From Streptomyces sulfonofaciens (GTDB taxonomy: Bacteria > Actinomycetota > Actinomycetes > Streptomycetales > Streptomycetaceae), in the NCBI RefSeq assembly GCF_014656295.1, contig NZ_BNCD01000016.1:62001-126000 (forward strand): DNA of 64,000 nucleotides, in the 5' to 3' direction. The translations under genes were made by a program, and so were the position numbers. Below the pieces are notes generated by a model. That model ran no database searches, was not told the DNA's origin, and saw only the letters and a program-made list of their open reading frames with translations. Every line of letters starts with the position of its first letter. The first letter of the stretch is position 1. This document shows positions 6,905-15,762 of the stretch, piece by piece.

Positions 6905-9700
6905 TCAGGCCGTGGCCGCGCCCGCCGGGGCCGACCCGTCGGCCAGTGCCGCCAGCCGGCGGCGGTCGTGCGGCGAGGGGCGGCGGTCCAGGCGGTCCGC
7001 GAGGCGGGACCGTGCGGCCTCGTGGCGGCCGCAGCGGATCTGCGCGTACAGCAGCGTCTCCTCCACCACCTCGCGCTGCGCGGCACTGCCGCCGACCGCG
7101 TGCAGCCGGGGCAGCAGCCGTTCCAGGCGCCGCGCGGCCGGTGCCCAGCGCTCCTCGGCGAGGTCCTCGAACGCCGCGCAGAGCGGTGCGATGAGCTCCC
7201 GCTGCACCGCGTCGGCACCCAGTGCGTGGTCGTGCAGTCTGCGCAGGCCCGGCACGTCTTTGGCCGCGGCCAGGGCGACGCCGGCGTGCAGTGCGACGAA
7301 GGCGTTGGCGGGCCGCTCCAGCGTCTCCGTGGGCACCGTCTCCAGCACCTCCTGGATCGGCAGGGCGCCCTGCCAACTGTCGCTCGTCCGGGCCCGCCAG
7401 AGCAGCGAGCCCGAGTCGACCAGTGCCCGGATGCCGCACACCTTCGCGGGCGAGAGCTGCTCGGACCAGCGGCGGCGCACCGCCGCGGGGTCCGCGAGGG
7501 CCAGTTCGTGCAGCGCGGCGTGCCAGGAGAAGTGCGCGCGGTGCGAGCCGCCGCGGCCCTGGTGCCCGAGCCACCGGTCGAGCTCGCCGCGGCCCCGCTC
7601 GTGCTCGCCGCGCTCGTAGCGCACATGGGCCAGTGCGTGCATGGCGTGACCGGAACCCGGCTCCGCGGCCAGTGCCCGTTCGGCCAGCTCGCCTGCCTCG
7701 TCGAACCGGCCCTCCTCCTGGCGCACGAAGGCCATCAGGGAGGTGTGGAACCAGTGCCCGTCGTGGGCCGGCGCGGTGCGCTCCACCAGACGGGTGGCGG
7801 CACCGCCGTCCAGGCAGTGCAGACCGGAGAAGGCGATGGTGGGCACGGCCACCGAGAGCGCGAGCGCATCACCGGGATACGTGTCCAGGTGCCGCACCAG
7901 GGCCGCGTCGCCCTCCGCCCGGGTGCCCTGGACGCGCCGGGCGACGGCCTCGGTGAGGGAGCGCTCGTACGCGCCGGCGCCCTCCCGCACACAGCGCCGG
8001 GCATCGGCCAGCGCACGCGGCACGTCCACGGCCGCCCCGCACTCGTGCCCGATCAGCGCGAGCGCGGTGTGTGCCAGCGCGAAACCCGGATCGAGCGCCA
8101 CCGCACGCCGGAAAGCCTCCCGCGCCCCCGAACGGACCTTCAGCAGCCGGTGCACACCGGTGCGGTAGGCCGCGGCGGCGCCGGAGTGCGTACTCAGGGG
8201 GAAGCCGGAGACGTCGAGCGGGCGGCGCGGGCCCCTGCTCCGTCCCGGCCGCTCGGCCAGGTCCGGGCCTGTCGCGGCGGCACCGGATCCGGCGGCGGGG
8301 GCCCAGGACGCCAGCACGGCCCGCGCGACGCCCTCGGCCTGGACGCGGATCTCGGGCACGGCGGTCGTCTCCCACAGCTCGCCGCGCCGCGGGGCGCCGA
8401 GCGTCCACAGGGCGCGTTCGGCCCGCCCCGCGGCGTCCCGCAGCCGTCCGGCCTCGGTACCGACGCCCATGGCGAGCGGGCCGGGCACCGCGGCCCCGTC
8501 GTCCAGCAGGCTCCGCCACAGCGGGTCGGCGTGGTCCGGCACCCGCAGCCCCGGACCCGTGCAGTCCACGACCCAGCCCACCGACAGGGTGCGGGGCTCG
8601 CCCCGGTCGTCGACGGACACCGTCAGCGAACCGTCGGACTGCGGCACGACCGAGGTGATCCCGCCCGCGTACGGCCGCAGGCGGCGGGTGCGGCGCATCC
8701 GGCTCACCTGCTCCGCGGTGGCCGGAGGCATCCGGTGGCGGTGCACGTTCCACAGCGAGCTGTCCCGCCGGACGAACTCCGCGCGCTCCTCAGCCGAGAG
8801 CGCCGCCCACACCTCGGCGGTCACCGGGCGAAGCCCGTCGAGCGCGGGCCGCCAGTCGCCGTGCGAGCGCTGCACCCGGGCGATGTGCTCGCGCACCGCC
8901 GCGCGCAGCCCGGCCAGGGGCAGCCCCTGGAGCGGGGTGGGACAGGACGCGGCGGGCAGCGGTGTGACGGAGTGCGCCTGCGGCAGGCGGCCGTTGCGGG
9001 ACACGGCGTGCACCGTGCGGAGCGGGCGGTCGAGCAGCAGGGCCATGTCGACGGCGGTCAGGCCGGTGCCCACTAACAGGATGTCGTCCCGCCGCTCCCT
9101 GCGCAGCGCCTCGGTGAGCGCGCCGGGCGCCCACGGGTCGGCGACGAAGCGGTCGCTGGCGCGCAGGGCCGGGGGCGCCCAGGCCGCGTCCGCCTGGAAG
9201 GGGCCGGTCGCGAGGACGACGCAGTCCGCCGTCACCGCCGGGCCGTCGGAGAGGTCGATACGGGCCCTGTCCCGGCCGTCGGGAGCGGTGCTCCACCGGC
9301 AGCCGACGGCCCGCGCCCGCACGCGGCGGACCTTGACGACGCCCTGGGCCGCGACGATGGCACGGCCCAGGGTGTCGGCGAGGTACGCCCCGTAGCGGTA
9401 GCGCTGGACGAAGTCGGCGGGCGTCACGGTGGGTTCGCCGTGGCCGCACAGCCAGCGGACGAAGTGGCCCGGGTCGTCCGGGTAACAACTCATGTTCCCG
9501 GCGGGCACGTTGAGGCGGTGCCGGCGGTCGGGGGTGGAATAGGCGGTGCCGCGGCCGGCCTCGGGGGCCGGGTCGATCAGAGTGAGGTCGAAGGACACGC
9601 GGCGGCGGGCCGCGGTCTCGCAGAGCTGGATGGCGACCATGGCGCCTGCGGCGCCCGCGCCCACGACGGCTACGTTCCGGCTTCGCCCCGATGCTGTCAA
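6905..9700 (-). CDS. FAD/NAD(P)-binding oxidoreductase fused to a TTC38-like TPR domain
   Basis: About 931 residues with two unlike halves. Residues ~1-510 form a FAD/NAD(P)-binding protein of the NAD_binding_9 / HI0933-like kind: dinucleotide motif VAVVGAGAAGAM (~9-20), ATGPF, second nucleotide motif ILLVGTGLTAVDMALLL (~230-246) and VVDCTGPG. Residues ~530-931 are helical repeats resembling the TTC38 family: HTALALIGHECG, GHWFHTSLMAFVRQEEGRFD, GHAMHALAHVRYERGEHE, FSWHAALHELAL. I chose TTG at 9700 because GGAGG lies 8 nt before it and residues upstream of it look untranslated. Divergent from an Rrf2 gene over a small palindrome. The reaction is unknown; a redox function with a protein-interaction tail is inference. 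Confidence 0.75.
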   Translation of the reverse strand: MTASGRSRNVAVVGAGAAGAMVAIQLCETAARRRVSFDLTLIDPAPEAGRGTAYSTPDRRHRLNVPAGNMSCYPDDPGHFVRWLCGHGEPTVTPADFVQRYRYGAYLADTLGRAIVAAQGVVKVRRVRARAVGCRWSTAPDGRDRARIDLSDGPAVTADCVVLATGPFQADAAWAPPALRASDRFVADPWAPGALTEALRRERRDDILLVGTGLTAVDMALLLDRPLRTVHAVSRNGRLPQAHSVTPLPAASCPTPLQGLPLAGLRAAVREHIARVQRSHGDWRPALDGLRPVTAEVWAALSAEERAEFVRRDSSLWNVHRHRMPPATAEQVSRMRRTRRLRPYAGGITSVVPQSDGSLTVSVDDRGEPRTLSVGWVVDCTGPGLRVPDHADPLWRSLLDDGAAVPGPLAMGVGTEAGRLRDAAGRAERALWTLGAPRRGELWETTAVPEIRVQAEGVARAVLASWAPAAGSGAAATGPDLAERPGRSRGPRRPLDVSGFPLSTHSGAAAAYRTGVHRLLKVRSGAREAFRRAVALDPGFALAHTALALIGHECGAAVDVPRALADARRCVREGAGAYERSLTEAVARRVQGTRAEGDAALVRHLDTYPGDALALSVAVPTIAFSGLHCLDGGAATRLVERTAPAHDGHWFHTSLMAFVRQEEGRFDEAGELAERALAAEPGSGHAMHALAHVRYERGEHERGRGELDRWLGHQGRGGSHRAHFSWHAALHELALADPAAVRRRWSEQLSPAKVCGIRALVDSGSLLWRARTSDSWQGALPIQEVLETVPTETLERPANAFVALHAGVALAAAKDVPGLRRLHDHALGADAVQRELIAPLCAAFEDLAEERWAPAARRLERLLPRLHAVGGSAAQREVVEETLLYAQIRCGRHEAARSRLADRLDRRPSPHDRRRLAALADGSAPAGAATA

Positions 9701-9782
9701 CGCCCCGACCTCCCACCCGGCCCGGCGATGTGGCGGGGCCGACGTTCGCTGTTGGCGCCGGACTGCGCCCGGCGTGATACTA

Positions 9783-9795
9783 CACCGTTTCGGTG
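9783..9795. promoter_or_regulatory. Candidate Rrf2 operator (CACCG-TTT-CGGTG)
   Basis: A perfect 5-bp inverted repeat in the locally AT-rich part of the divergent intergenic region, 83 bp upstream of the FAD/TPR start and next to a possible -10 (TAGTAT on the minus strand). Binding by the neighbouring Rrf2 protein is inference. Confidence 0.4.
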
Positions 9796-9960
9796 AACTT
9801 GGTGCTGTTAAGGACGGAGGTTGTTGCATCCGCTCCTCCCGGGACTGCCGGGGGACCTTGTGTTCCCGGGAGCCGAGGGGCTCTCGCGGGTGTCCGGTAA
9901 CGGGTGTCCGGGGGTCGCCACCGACCGGTTGGAAACGGGGCGGCGTGGTACCTTTCGCCG

Positions 9961-10425
9961 GTGCGGATCACAGCCAAGACGGATTACGCGGTCCGTGCGA
10001 TGGCCGAACTGGCGGCGGCACAGGACGCGCCGCTGACCGCCGACGAACTCTCGGCCCGGCAGAACATCCCGGTGCGTTTCCTCTTCGGCATCCTCCGCGA
10101 ACTCCGCCTGGCGCACCTGGTGCGCAGCGTCCGCGGCCCCACCGGCGGGTACGTGCTGGCGCAGCCCCCCGCCGAGATCACCCTCGCCGCGGTGATCCGT
10201 GCGATGGACGGGCCGCTGGCCAATGTGCGGGACCTGAGCCTGAGCGATCTGGAGTACCCCGGGGCCGCTGCGGTGCTGCCCGATGTGTGGCGGGCCGTGC
10301 GGACCAGCCTGCGGCAGGTCCTGGAGACCACCACCTTCGCCGACCTCGCCTCCGGGGCACTGCCGGACGTGGTGCGGGACCGGGCCCGGGAGTACATCGA
10401 CGACGTGCGGAACTACAGCGAATGA
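9961..10425 (+). CDS. Rrf2-family transcriptional regulator, cysteine-free
   Basis: 154 residues. The winged helix-turn-helix fills the first ~80 residues (MRITAKTDYAVRAMAELA; IPVRFLFGILRELRLAHLVRS; the wing RGPTGGYVLA), which is highly characteristic of Rrf2/IscR proteins. No cysteine occurs anywhere, so it cannot bind an Fe-S cluster as IscR, NsrR or RsrR do; it would rather resemble CymR-type members that sense metabolites or partner proteins. GTG at 9961 starts at the family-typical MRITAKxDYA; no Shine-Dalgarno is visible and TACCTT at 9949-9954 lies just before it, so it may be leaderless. Divergent from the FAD/TPR gene. Confidence 0.88.
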   Translation: MRITAKTDYAVRAMAELAAAQDAPLTADELSARQNIPVRFLFGILRELRLAHLVRSVRGPTGGYVLAQPPAEITLAAVIRAMDGPLANVRDLSLSDLEYPGAAAVLPDVWRAVRTSLRQVLETTTFADLASGALPDVVRDRAREYIDDVRNYSE

Positions 10426-10920
10426 GGCACCCCCGCCGGGGCGCTCGCCGCAGGGCGGGTGGCCGGTCGGCGGGCTGCCGGGTTCCACGACGCGGGGCGC
10501 CGGGTGCGGGCCTCCGGGTGCCGCAGGACGCCGGGTGTCCCCGGAGGGCGGCCGCCGGCCGCTGACGGGGCGTGCGCGATGCCCGGACTTCCGCCCCGCC
10601 GGTGGCCGTGCAGGCCAGGGCGGGCCCCGGCACGGGGGATGTGTTCGCCCGCGTGACACCCGGACGCCGCCCGGCGTTCCCCGGGAGGGCGCCGGCCGCG
10701 CCTGTGATGGCGCGTGTCCGGCATTCCGGACGGTGCGCACGCGGTGGCCCCGCCGAAGGGGTGGGCGGCTGTCGACCGGCTGCCCGGGCACGCGAGGATG
10801 GTCCGCGGCGCGGGCGGCGCGCGCTCGTGGTGCGGGCCCGGCACCCGTGGGGCGCGGCCCGCGCCCGACGCAGGGATCCGGGCGTGGTCGTACCAGCCCG
10901 ACGTGATGAGGGAGGTCGGT
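10426..10920. other. Intergenic region upstream of efeO
   Basis: About 495 bp of G+C-rich sequence with no gene I can support. One perfect small hairpin, GTCCGG-CATT-CCGGAC, lies at 10716-10731. I see no DmdR-type iron box and no clear sigma-70 promoter, although the ribosome-binding site of efeO (GGGAGG) is strong. Confidence 0.6.
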
Positions 10921-12147
10921 ATGGCCGAGACGCCCGACGAGCAGCCGCCGGGGCGCCGCTGGTGGCAGGGGCGCGGCAGATGGCTGCCGCCGGCCCTCGC
11001 CGTGGTGGTCGCGGGCGTGGCGATCGGCACCGTCACGCTCGTCTCGGGCCCGGACGGCGACAAGGAGTCCGCCGCGGAGGCCGGCACCGGGATCGACGTC
11101 TCCCTCGGCACCTGCGGCCGGGGCTGGAGCCGGCCGCACCCCGGCACCCAGGTCTTCGAACTGCACAACACCATGGACCGCCCCGCCGAGGTCCATCTGG
11201 TGAACGCCCGCTCCGGCGCGGTGTACGGCGAGGTCGAAGGGCTCGCCCCGGGCACCACGCGCCCGCTGCGCGCCCGGCTCGGCGCAGGCACCTACCGCTT
11301 CCGCTGCCTGCCGGACGACGCCGCGGCCGTCACCGGGCCCGAGGTGCGCATCGGCGGCCCCGCGCACGGCAGCGGCCCGGCCGCGGTCCCCGTCGACCAG
11401 CACGACCTCATCCCGCCCACCCTCGCCTACCAGAAGTGGGTCGGCGGGCGGATGGACGACCTGGCCGGCGCCACCGACACCCTGCGGGCGAAGGTGCGTT
11501 CCGGCGACCTGGCGGCGGCACGCTCTGCATGGCTGACGGCGCACCTCCTGTACGAGCGGATGGGCGCCGCCTACGGCACCTTCGGCGACGCCGACCAGGC
11601 CATCAACGGCACCGACGCGGGGCTGCCCGGCGGTGTCGACGACCCGGGCTTCACCGGGTTCCACCGCCTCGAACAGGGTCTGTGGCACGGCGGGACGGCA
11701 GCCGCGCTGCGGCCGGTCGCCGACCGACTCGCCAAGGACGTGCACACCCTGCGCACGAACTGGGCCACGGAGCGCATGGACCCCCTCGACCTCGGTCTGC
11801 GCGCTCACGAGATCCTGGAGAACACCCTGCAGTTCGAGTTGACCGGGCGCACCGACTACGGCAGCGGCAGCAACCTCGCCACCGCCCGCGCCAACCTGGA
11901 CGGCACCCGGGCCGTCCTGACCCGCCTCCGCCCCCTGCTGCGCACCCGCTACCCGCACCTGACCGCGCTCGACGCCTCCCTGGGCCGTCTGGAGAAGCTG
12001 CTCGACGCCCAGCACGAGGACGGCCGCTGGACCCCGCTCAAGGACCTGAGCCGCCCGGACCGCCAGCACATCGACGCCGCCACCGGCGACGCCCTGGAAC
12101 GCCTGGCGGACATCGCGGCCATCTGCGACGTACGGAGGACGGCATGA
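10921..12147 (+). CDS. efeO: EfeO-type iron-transport protein (cupredoxin + M75 domains)
   Basis: 408 residues. An N-terminal membrane segment (~22-42, LAVVVAGVAIGTVTLVSG) anchors it; there is no lipobox. Residues ~55-135 form a cupredoxin-like domain (FELHNTMDRPAEVHLVN), and ~150-405 the M75/imelysin domain, with its metal-site motif in GFHRLEQGLW (HxxE) and LRAHEILENTLQFEL. In EfeUOB systems EfeO delivers ferrous/ferric iron from EfeB to the EfeU permease. ATG at 10921 follows GGGAGG. The efeB start overlaps its stop (ATGA). No efeU is found in the window. Confidence 0.9.
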   Translation: MAETPDEQPPGRRWWQGRGRWLPPALAVVVAGVAIGTVTLVSGPDGDKESAAEAGTGIDVSLGTCGRGWSRPHPGTQVFELHNTMDRPAEVHLVNARSGAVYGEVEGLAPGTTRPLRARLGAGTYRFRCLPDDAAAVTGPEVRIGGPAHGSGPAAVPVDQHDLIPPTLAYQKWVGGRMDDLAGATDTLRAKVRSGDLAAARSAWLTAHLLYERMGAAYGTFGDADQAINGTDAGLPGGVDDPGFTGFHRLEQGLWHGGTAAALRPVADRLAKDVHTLRTNWATERMDPLDLGLRAHEILENTLQFELTGRTDYGSGSNLATARANLDGTRAVLTRLRPLLRTRYPHLTALDASLGRLEKLLDAQHEDGRWTPLKDLSRPDRQHIDAATGDALERLADIAAICDVRRTA

Positions 12148-13481
12148 CCACGGCCGACGGCACCGAGCGCCCCGGCAACGGAGGGGCGGCGGAGACGGCC
12201 GCAACCGGCGGCGCCCCCGGCCCGGCGCCCCGCACCGGCGCGGCCGCGGCGGGGCGCACCCGGCGCGGCTTCCTGCGGGGCGCCGCCGTAGCGGGCACCG
12301 CCGGCGCGGCGGGCGCCGTGGGCCTGGTGGCGGGTCAGGCGGCGCACGCCGGAGCGGACACTCCCGCGCCGCGCGCCGAGCGCCCCGTCCCCTTCCACGG
12401 TGTGCACCAGAACGGCATCCTCGCGGCGCCCTGCCGCAGCACCGCCTTCGTGTCCTTCGACGTCACCGCGGACGCCCGCGCCGACCTCGCCGACCTGTTC
12501 CGGACGCTCACGGAGCGGGCCCGCTTCCTGACCGGTGGCGGAGCCCCGCCACCGGCCGGCATCACCGCACCGCCCACCGACTCCGGCACCCTCGGCCCCG
12601 AGGTCCCCGCCGGCGGGCTGCTGGTGACCGTCGGGGTGGGCGCCTCGCTCTTCGACGACCGCTACGGGCTCGGACCCCGGGCACCGCGGCGGCTGACCGC
12701 GATGGCGCCGTTCCCCGACGACGACCTCGACCCGGCCTGGTGCGACGGCGACATCAGCGTCCAGTTCTGCGCCGACAGCCAGGACACCGTGCTGCACGCG
12801 CTGCGCGACATCGCCCGGCACACCCGCGGCGGGCTCCAGGTCCGCTGGCGCCTCGACGGGTTCTCCTCCCCGCCGCGGCCGAGTGGGACGCCCCGCAACC
12901 ACATGGGCTTCAAGGACGGCACCGCCAACCCGGACCGCGCCGACCGGCGCACCATGAACCGGCTGGTCTGGGCGGGGCCCCCGTCCGGCGAGCCGGCGTG
13001 GGCGGACGGCGGCAGCTACCAGGCGGTCCGGCTGATCCGGATGCTGGTGGAGTTCTGGGACCGGGTCTCGCTCACCGAGCAGGAGCGGATGTTCGGGCGC
13101 AGCCGGGACACCGGTGCGCCGCTGGACGGCAACCACGAGCACGACACCCCGCGCTTCGCACAGGACCCGAAGGGCGACGTCATCCCGCTGGACAGCCACA
13201 TCCGCCTGGCCAACCCCCGGACCGCGGACACCGACCGGAACCGGATACTGCGGCGGTCCTACAACTACGACCGCGGCACGGACAGCAACGGCAACCTGGA
13301 CATGGGCCTGCTCTTCTGCTCGTACCAGCAGGACCTCCAGCGGCAGTTCAAAACCGTCCAGCAGCGCCTCGCCGGCGAACCGCTGACCGACTACATCTCC
13401 CCTTTCGGGGGTGGTTACTTCTACGCTCTGCCGGGAGTCCGGAACGCACACGACTGGTGGGGGCGGGGTCTGCTGACCTGA
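12144..13481 (+). CDS. efeB: EfeB, Tat-exported Dyp-type haem peroxidase
   Basis: 445 residues. A long N-terminus leads into a twin-arginine signal (RTRRGFLRGAAVAGTAGAAG, ~residues 38-57), ending near AHA. The mature part shows the Dyp hallmarks: GFKDGT (catalytic Asp), the proximal haem His in PLDSHIRLANPR, the distal Arg region NRILRRSYNY and the C-terminal FFxxP-like GGGYFYALPG. EfeB is exported folded with haem and works with EfeO in iron acquisition or haem handling. Start ATG overlaps the efeO stop. A stem-loop follows at 13484-13503. Confidence 0.92.
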   Translation: MTTADGTERPGNGGAAETAATGGAPGPAPRTGAAAAGRTRRGFLRGAAVAGTAGAAGAVGLVAGQAAHAGADTPAPRAERPVPFHGVHQNGILAAPCRSTAFVSFDVTADARADLADLFRTLTERARFLTGGGAPPPAGITAPPTDSGTLGPEVPAGGLLVTVGVGASLFDDRYGLGPRAPRRLTAMAPFPDDDLDPAWCDGDISVQFCADSQDTVLHALRDIARHTRGGLQVRWRLDGFSSPPRPSGTPRNHMGFKDGTANPDRADRRTMNRLVWAGPPSGEPAWADGGSYQAVRLIRMLVEFWDRVSLTEQERMFGRSRDTGAPLDGNHEHDTPRFAQDPKGDVIPLDSHIRLANPRTADTDRNRILRRSYNYDRGTDSNGNLDMGLLFCSYQQDLQRQFKTVQQRLAGEPLTDYISPFGGGYFYALPGVRNAHDWWGRGLLT

Positions 13482-13483
13482 GC

Positions 13484-13503
13484 GACCCCCCGGAAGGAGG
13501 GTC
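13484..13503 (+). terminator. Stem-loop after efeB
   Basis: GACCC/GGGTC arms plus an inner CC/GG pair, GGAA loop, three bases after the efeB stop and followed by an A-rich stretch. Weak but well placed. Confidence 0.45.
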
Positions 13504-13543
13504 AAGAACAGGCCAAAAATCTCTGGGCAACTCATGACCCGCC

Positions 13544-13565
13544 CTTCACCCGGGTTTCACGACAG
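13544..13565 (+). promoter_or_regulatory. Candidate PHO box (two 11-bp direct repeats)
   Basis: CTTCACCCGGG (13544-13554) is followed immediately by TTTCACGACAG (13555-13565). Both fit the GTTCACC-type 11-bp direct-repeat unit bound by Streptomyces PhoP; a weaker third unit may lie at 13533-13543. The site is ~90 bp upstream of an exported phosphoesterase, a usual Pho-regulon target. Confidence 0.6.
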
Positions 13566-13656
13566 GGCCGCCGCGCTGTCGTGGACCACGCTGAGACTCC
13601 GGGTCGTACGCCACTCCCCGTATACATGTTCAAAAGCAGTGAAGGATGTCGAACGC

Positions 13657-15528
13657 ATGGCCAAGAACGCAAGACGACCCCGACGAGCACACCGCTGGGC
13701 GGTGCGGGCGGGAGCACTGACAGGGGCGGCCGCGCTGACCGTCCTCGGTGCCGCAGGACCCTCCCTCGCGTCGGGGCACGACTACGGGGGCACGGCGACT
13801 CCTATCAAGCACGTCGTGGTCATCTTCGGTGAGAACATCTCCTTCGACCACTACTTCGCCACCTACCCGAAGGCCGCCAACACGGACGGCACGCCGTTCA
13901 AGGCGTCCAAGCACACGCCCAAGGACATCGACACCCTGGCGCACGCGGGTCTGCTGACGAAGAACCCCAACCAGTACCAGCCCAAGCGGCTCAGCCAGGA
14001 GCAGGCCGTCACCTGCGACCAGAACCACAGCTACACGCCCGAGCAGTACGCCTACAACGGCGGCAAGGCGGACAAGTTCGTCGAGAACACCGACTCGGGC
14101 AAGTGCTCCGGCAACCTCTTCGGCGAGCCGGGCCTGGTGATGGACTACTACGACGGCAACACGGTCACCGCCTGGTGGAACTACGCCCAGCACTACTCGC
14201 TGAACGACCGTTCCTTCAGCGACGTGTACGGCCCCTCCAGCCCCGGCGCCATCAGCGTGGTCTCGGGCCAGACCCACGGCATCATCTCCACGGACCCGGC
14301 GTCCGGCAGCGAGAACCCCAAGCAGACGGACAAGCCGGACCCGTACACCGTGGTCTCGCCCGACGCCAAGGGCGTCGGCACCATGATCAACGACCCCGAC
14401 CCGGCGTACGACGACTGCTCGGGCTCCGACCACACCTCGAAGAACGCGCTCGGCGCCATGCAGGGCAAGAACATCGGTGACCTGCTGAGCCAGAAGCACG
14501 TCAGTTGGGGCTGGTTCCAGGGCGGCTTCAAGCCCGGCACCGCGTGGGACGGCCAGCAGGGCCACTACGCCAAGTGCGCCTCGGTGACGCACACCAACGT
14601 GGGCGGCGCCGCGGTCGAGGACTACAGCCCCCACCACGAGCCCTTCCAGTACTACAAGTCGACGGCGAACCCGCACCACCTGCCGCCCAAGAGCGTCAAG
14701 GAGATCGGGCACGACGGACAGGCGAACCACCAGTACGACCTGACCGACTTCGACGCGGCCCTCAAGACCGGCAACCTCCCGTCGGTCAGCTACCTGAAGG
14801 CGGCCTCCTACCAGGACGGCCACGCCGGCTACTCGGACCCGGTCGACGAGCAGCACTTCCTGGTCGACACGATCAACAAGGTGCAGAAGTCCTCGCAGTG
14901 GAAGGACACCGCCATCGTCCTGGCCTACGACGACTCGGACGGCTGGTACGACCACGTCATGGCGAAGGTGAAGAACGGCTCGAAGGACACCGCGCCCGAC
15001 TCGCACGGCAACCCCACCGACAGCCCGGCCTGCCAGGCGGGCCCGGCCGCCGCGGGTGGCTACGCCGACCGGTGCGGCCCCGGCCCGCGCCAGCCGCTGA
15101 TCGTCGTCTCGCCGTACAGCAAGGTCAACGCGGTCGACCACACGCCGACCCAGCAGGCCTCGGTCGTGAAGTTCATCGAGGACAACTGGCACATCGGCCG
15201 GATCGGTGACAGCTCGTTCGACAAGGACGCCGGCTCCCTGAACGGCATGTTCGACTTCCGGCACCCGAACAACCAGCAGGTGCTGCTGAACAGCGACGGC
15301 TCGGTGAAGTCGGTCGGCCGCATCCCGCACCACGTGGCCACCGCGAGCGAGAAGGCCGTGGACGCCGCGCAGTACACCGGCGGCGAGATCGCGCTGTCCG
15401 CGAACGGCAGCGACGGTACGCCGTCCTACGCCGTCGCGGGTGCCGCGGCCGTGGTCGCGCTGGTCGGCGCGGGCGCAGGGGTCGCGGTGCTGCGGCGCCG
15501 CAGGGCCCACGCAGGCTCGGCGCACTGA
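13657..15528 (+). CDS. Exported phosphoesterase (phospholipase C / acid phosphatase family)
   Basis: 623 residues. Signal peptide with a basic N-region (KNARRPRRAHRWAVRAG) and cleavage near LASG (~residue 38). The catalytic domain is the phosphoesterase family shared by non-haemolytic phospholipases C and AcpA-type acid phosphatases: KHVVVIFGENISFDHYFATY, SVSYLKAASYQDGHAGYSDP, ILAYDDSDGWYDHV (as VLAYDDSDGWYDHV) and GPRQPLIVVSPYSK. A C-terminal hydrophobic span (VAGAAAVVALVGAGAGVAVL) and an Arg-rich tail suggest membrane retention. ATG at 13657 follows GAAGGA. A candidate PHO box upstream points to phosphate-starvation control. Exact substrate unknown. Confidence 0.88.
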   Translation: MAKNARRPRRAHRWAVRAGALTGAAALTVLGAAGPSLASGHDYGGTATPIKHVVVIFGENISFDHYFATYPKAANTDGTPFKASKHTPKDIDTLAHAGLLTKNPNQYQPKRLSQEQAVTCDQNHSYTPEQYAYNGGKADKFVENTDSGKCSGNLFGEPGLVMDYYDGNTVTAWWNYAQHYSLNDRSFSDVYGPSSPGAISVVSGQTHGIISTDPASGSENPKQTDKPDPYTVVSPDAKGVGTMINDPDPAYDDCSGSDHTSKNALGAMQGKNIGDLLSQKHVSWGWFQGGFKPGTAWDGQQGHYAKCASVTHTNVGGAAVEDYSPHHEPFQYYKSTANPHHLPPKSVKEIGHDGQANHQYDLTDFDAALKTGNLPSVSYLKAASYQDGHAGYSDPVDEQHFLVDTINKVQKSSQWKDTAIVLAYDDSDGWYDHVMAKVKNGSKDTAPDSHGNPTDSPACQAGPAAAGGYADRCGPGPRQPLIVVSPYSKVNAVDHTPTQQASVVKFIEDNWHIGRIGDSSFDKDAGSLNGMFDFRHPNNQQVLLNSDGSVKSVGRIPHHVATASEKAVDAAQYTGGEIALSANGSDGTPSYAVAGAAAVVALVGAGAGVAVLRRRRAHAGSAH

Positions 15529-15537
15529 CCCACCGCG

Positions 15538-15575
15538 CCGGTGCACCGGCACGTACCACCGTGCCGGTGCACCGG
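15538..15575 (+). terminator. Hairpin 1 after the phosphoesterase gene
   Basis: Perfect 15-bp arms (15538-15552 and 15561-15575) with an 8-nt loop, ten bases after the stop codon. Confidence 0.75.
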
Positions 15576-15621
15576 TAAGCACCACCCCGGTGAGGCGGCG
15601 GTAGGCGCCACCGCGGTGGAG

Positions 15622-15645
15622 CCGCCGCGGTCGAAACCGCGGCGG
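15622..15645. terminator. Hairpin 2 in the convergent intergenic region
   Basis: CCGCCGCGGT-CGAA-ACCGCGGCGG: perfect 10-bp arms with a stable CGAA tetraloop. Confidence 0.55.
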
Positions 15646-15670
15646 TGACGGCGCCGCAGATCGCGCACAT

Positions 15671-15701
15671 CCGGGGCCGGCCCGAATCGGGCCGGCCCCG
15701 G
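15671..15701 (+). terminator. Hairpin 3, rho-independent terminator
   Basis: Perfect 15-bp G+C arms (15671-15685 and 15687-15701) around a single base, followed by CCTTTTCC on the plus strand. The best canonical terminator of the region. Confidence 0.8.
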
Positions 15702-15713
15702 ACCTTTTCCCGC

Positions 15714-15759
15714 GGGCGCACCTCCCGGCCGGGGGGCGCCCCTGCCGGGAGGTGCGCCC
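15714..15759 (-). terminator. Hairpin 4, terminator of the MauE operon
   Basis: Perfect 15-bp arms (15714-15728 and 15745-15759) with a 16-nt loop, three bases beyond the stop of the minus-strand mauE-like gene. Confidence 0.75.
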
Positions 15760-15762
15760 GGC

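Noticed and set aside
10426..10920. Possible iron box or small RNA upstream of efeO
   Set aside because: No TTAGGTTAGGC-like sequence was found and the only hairpin is short.
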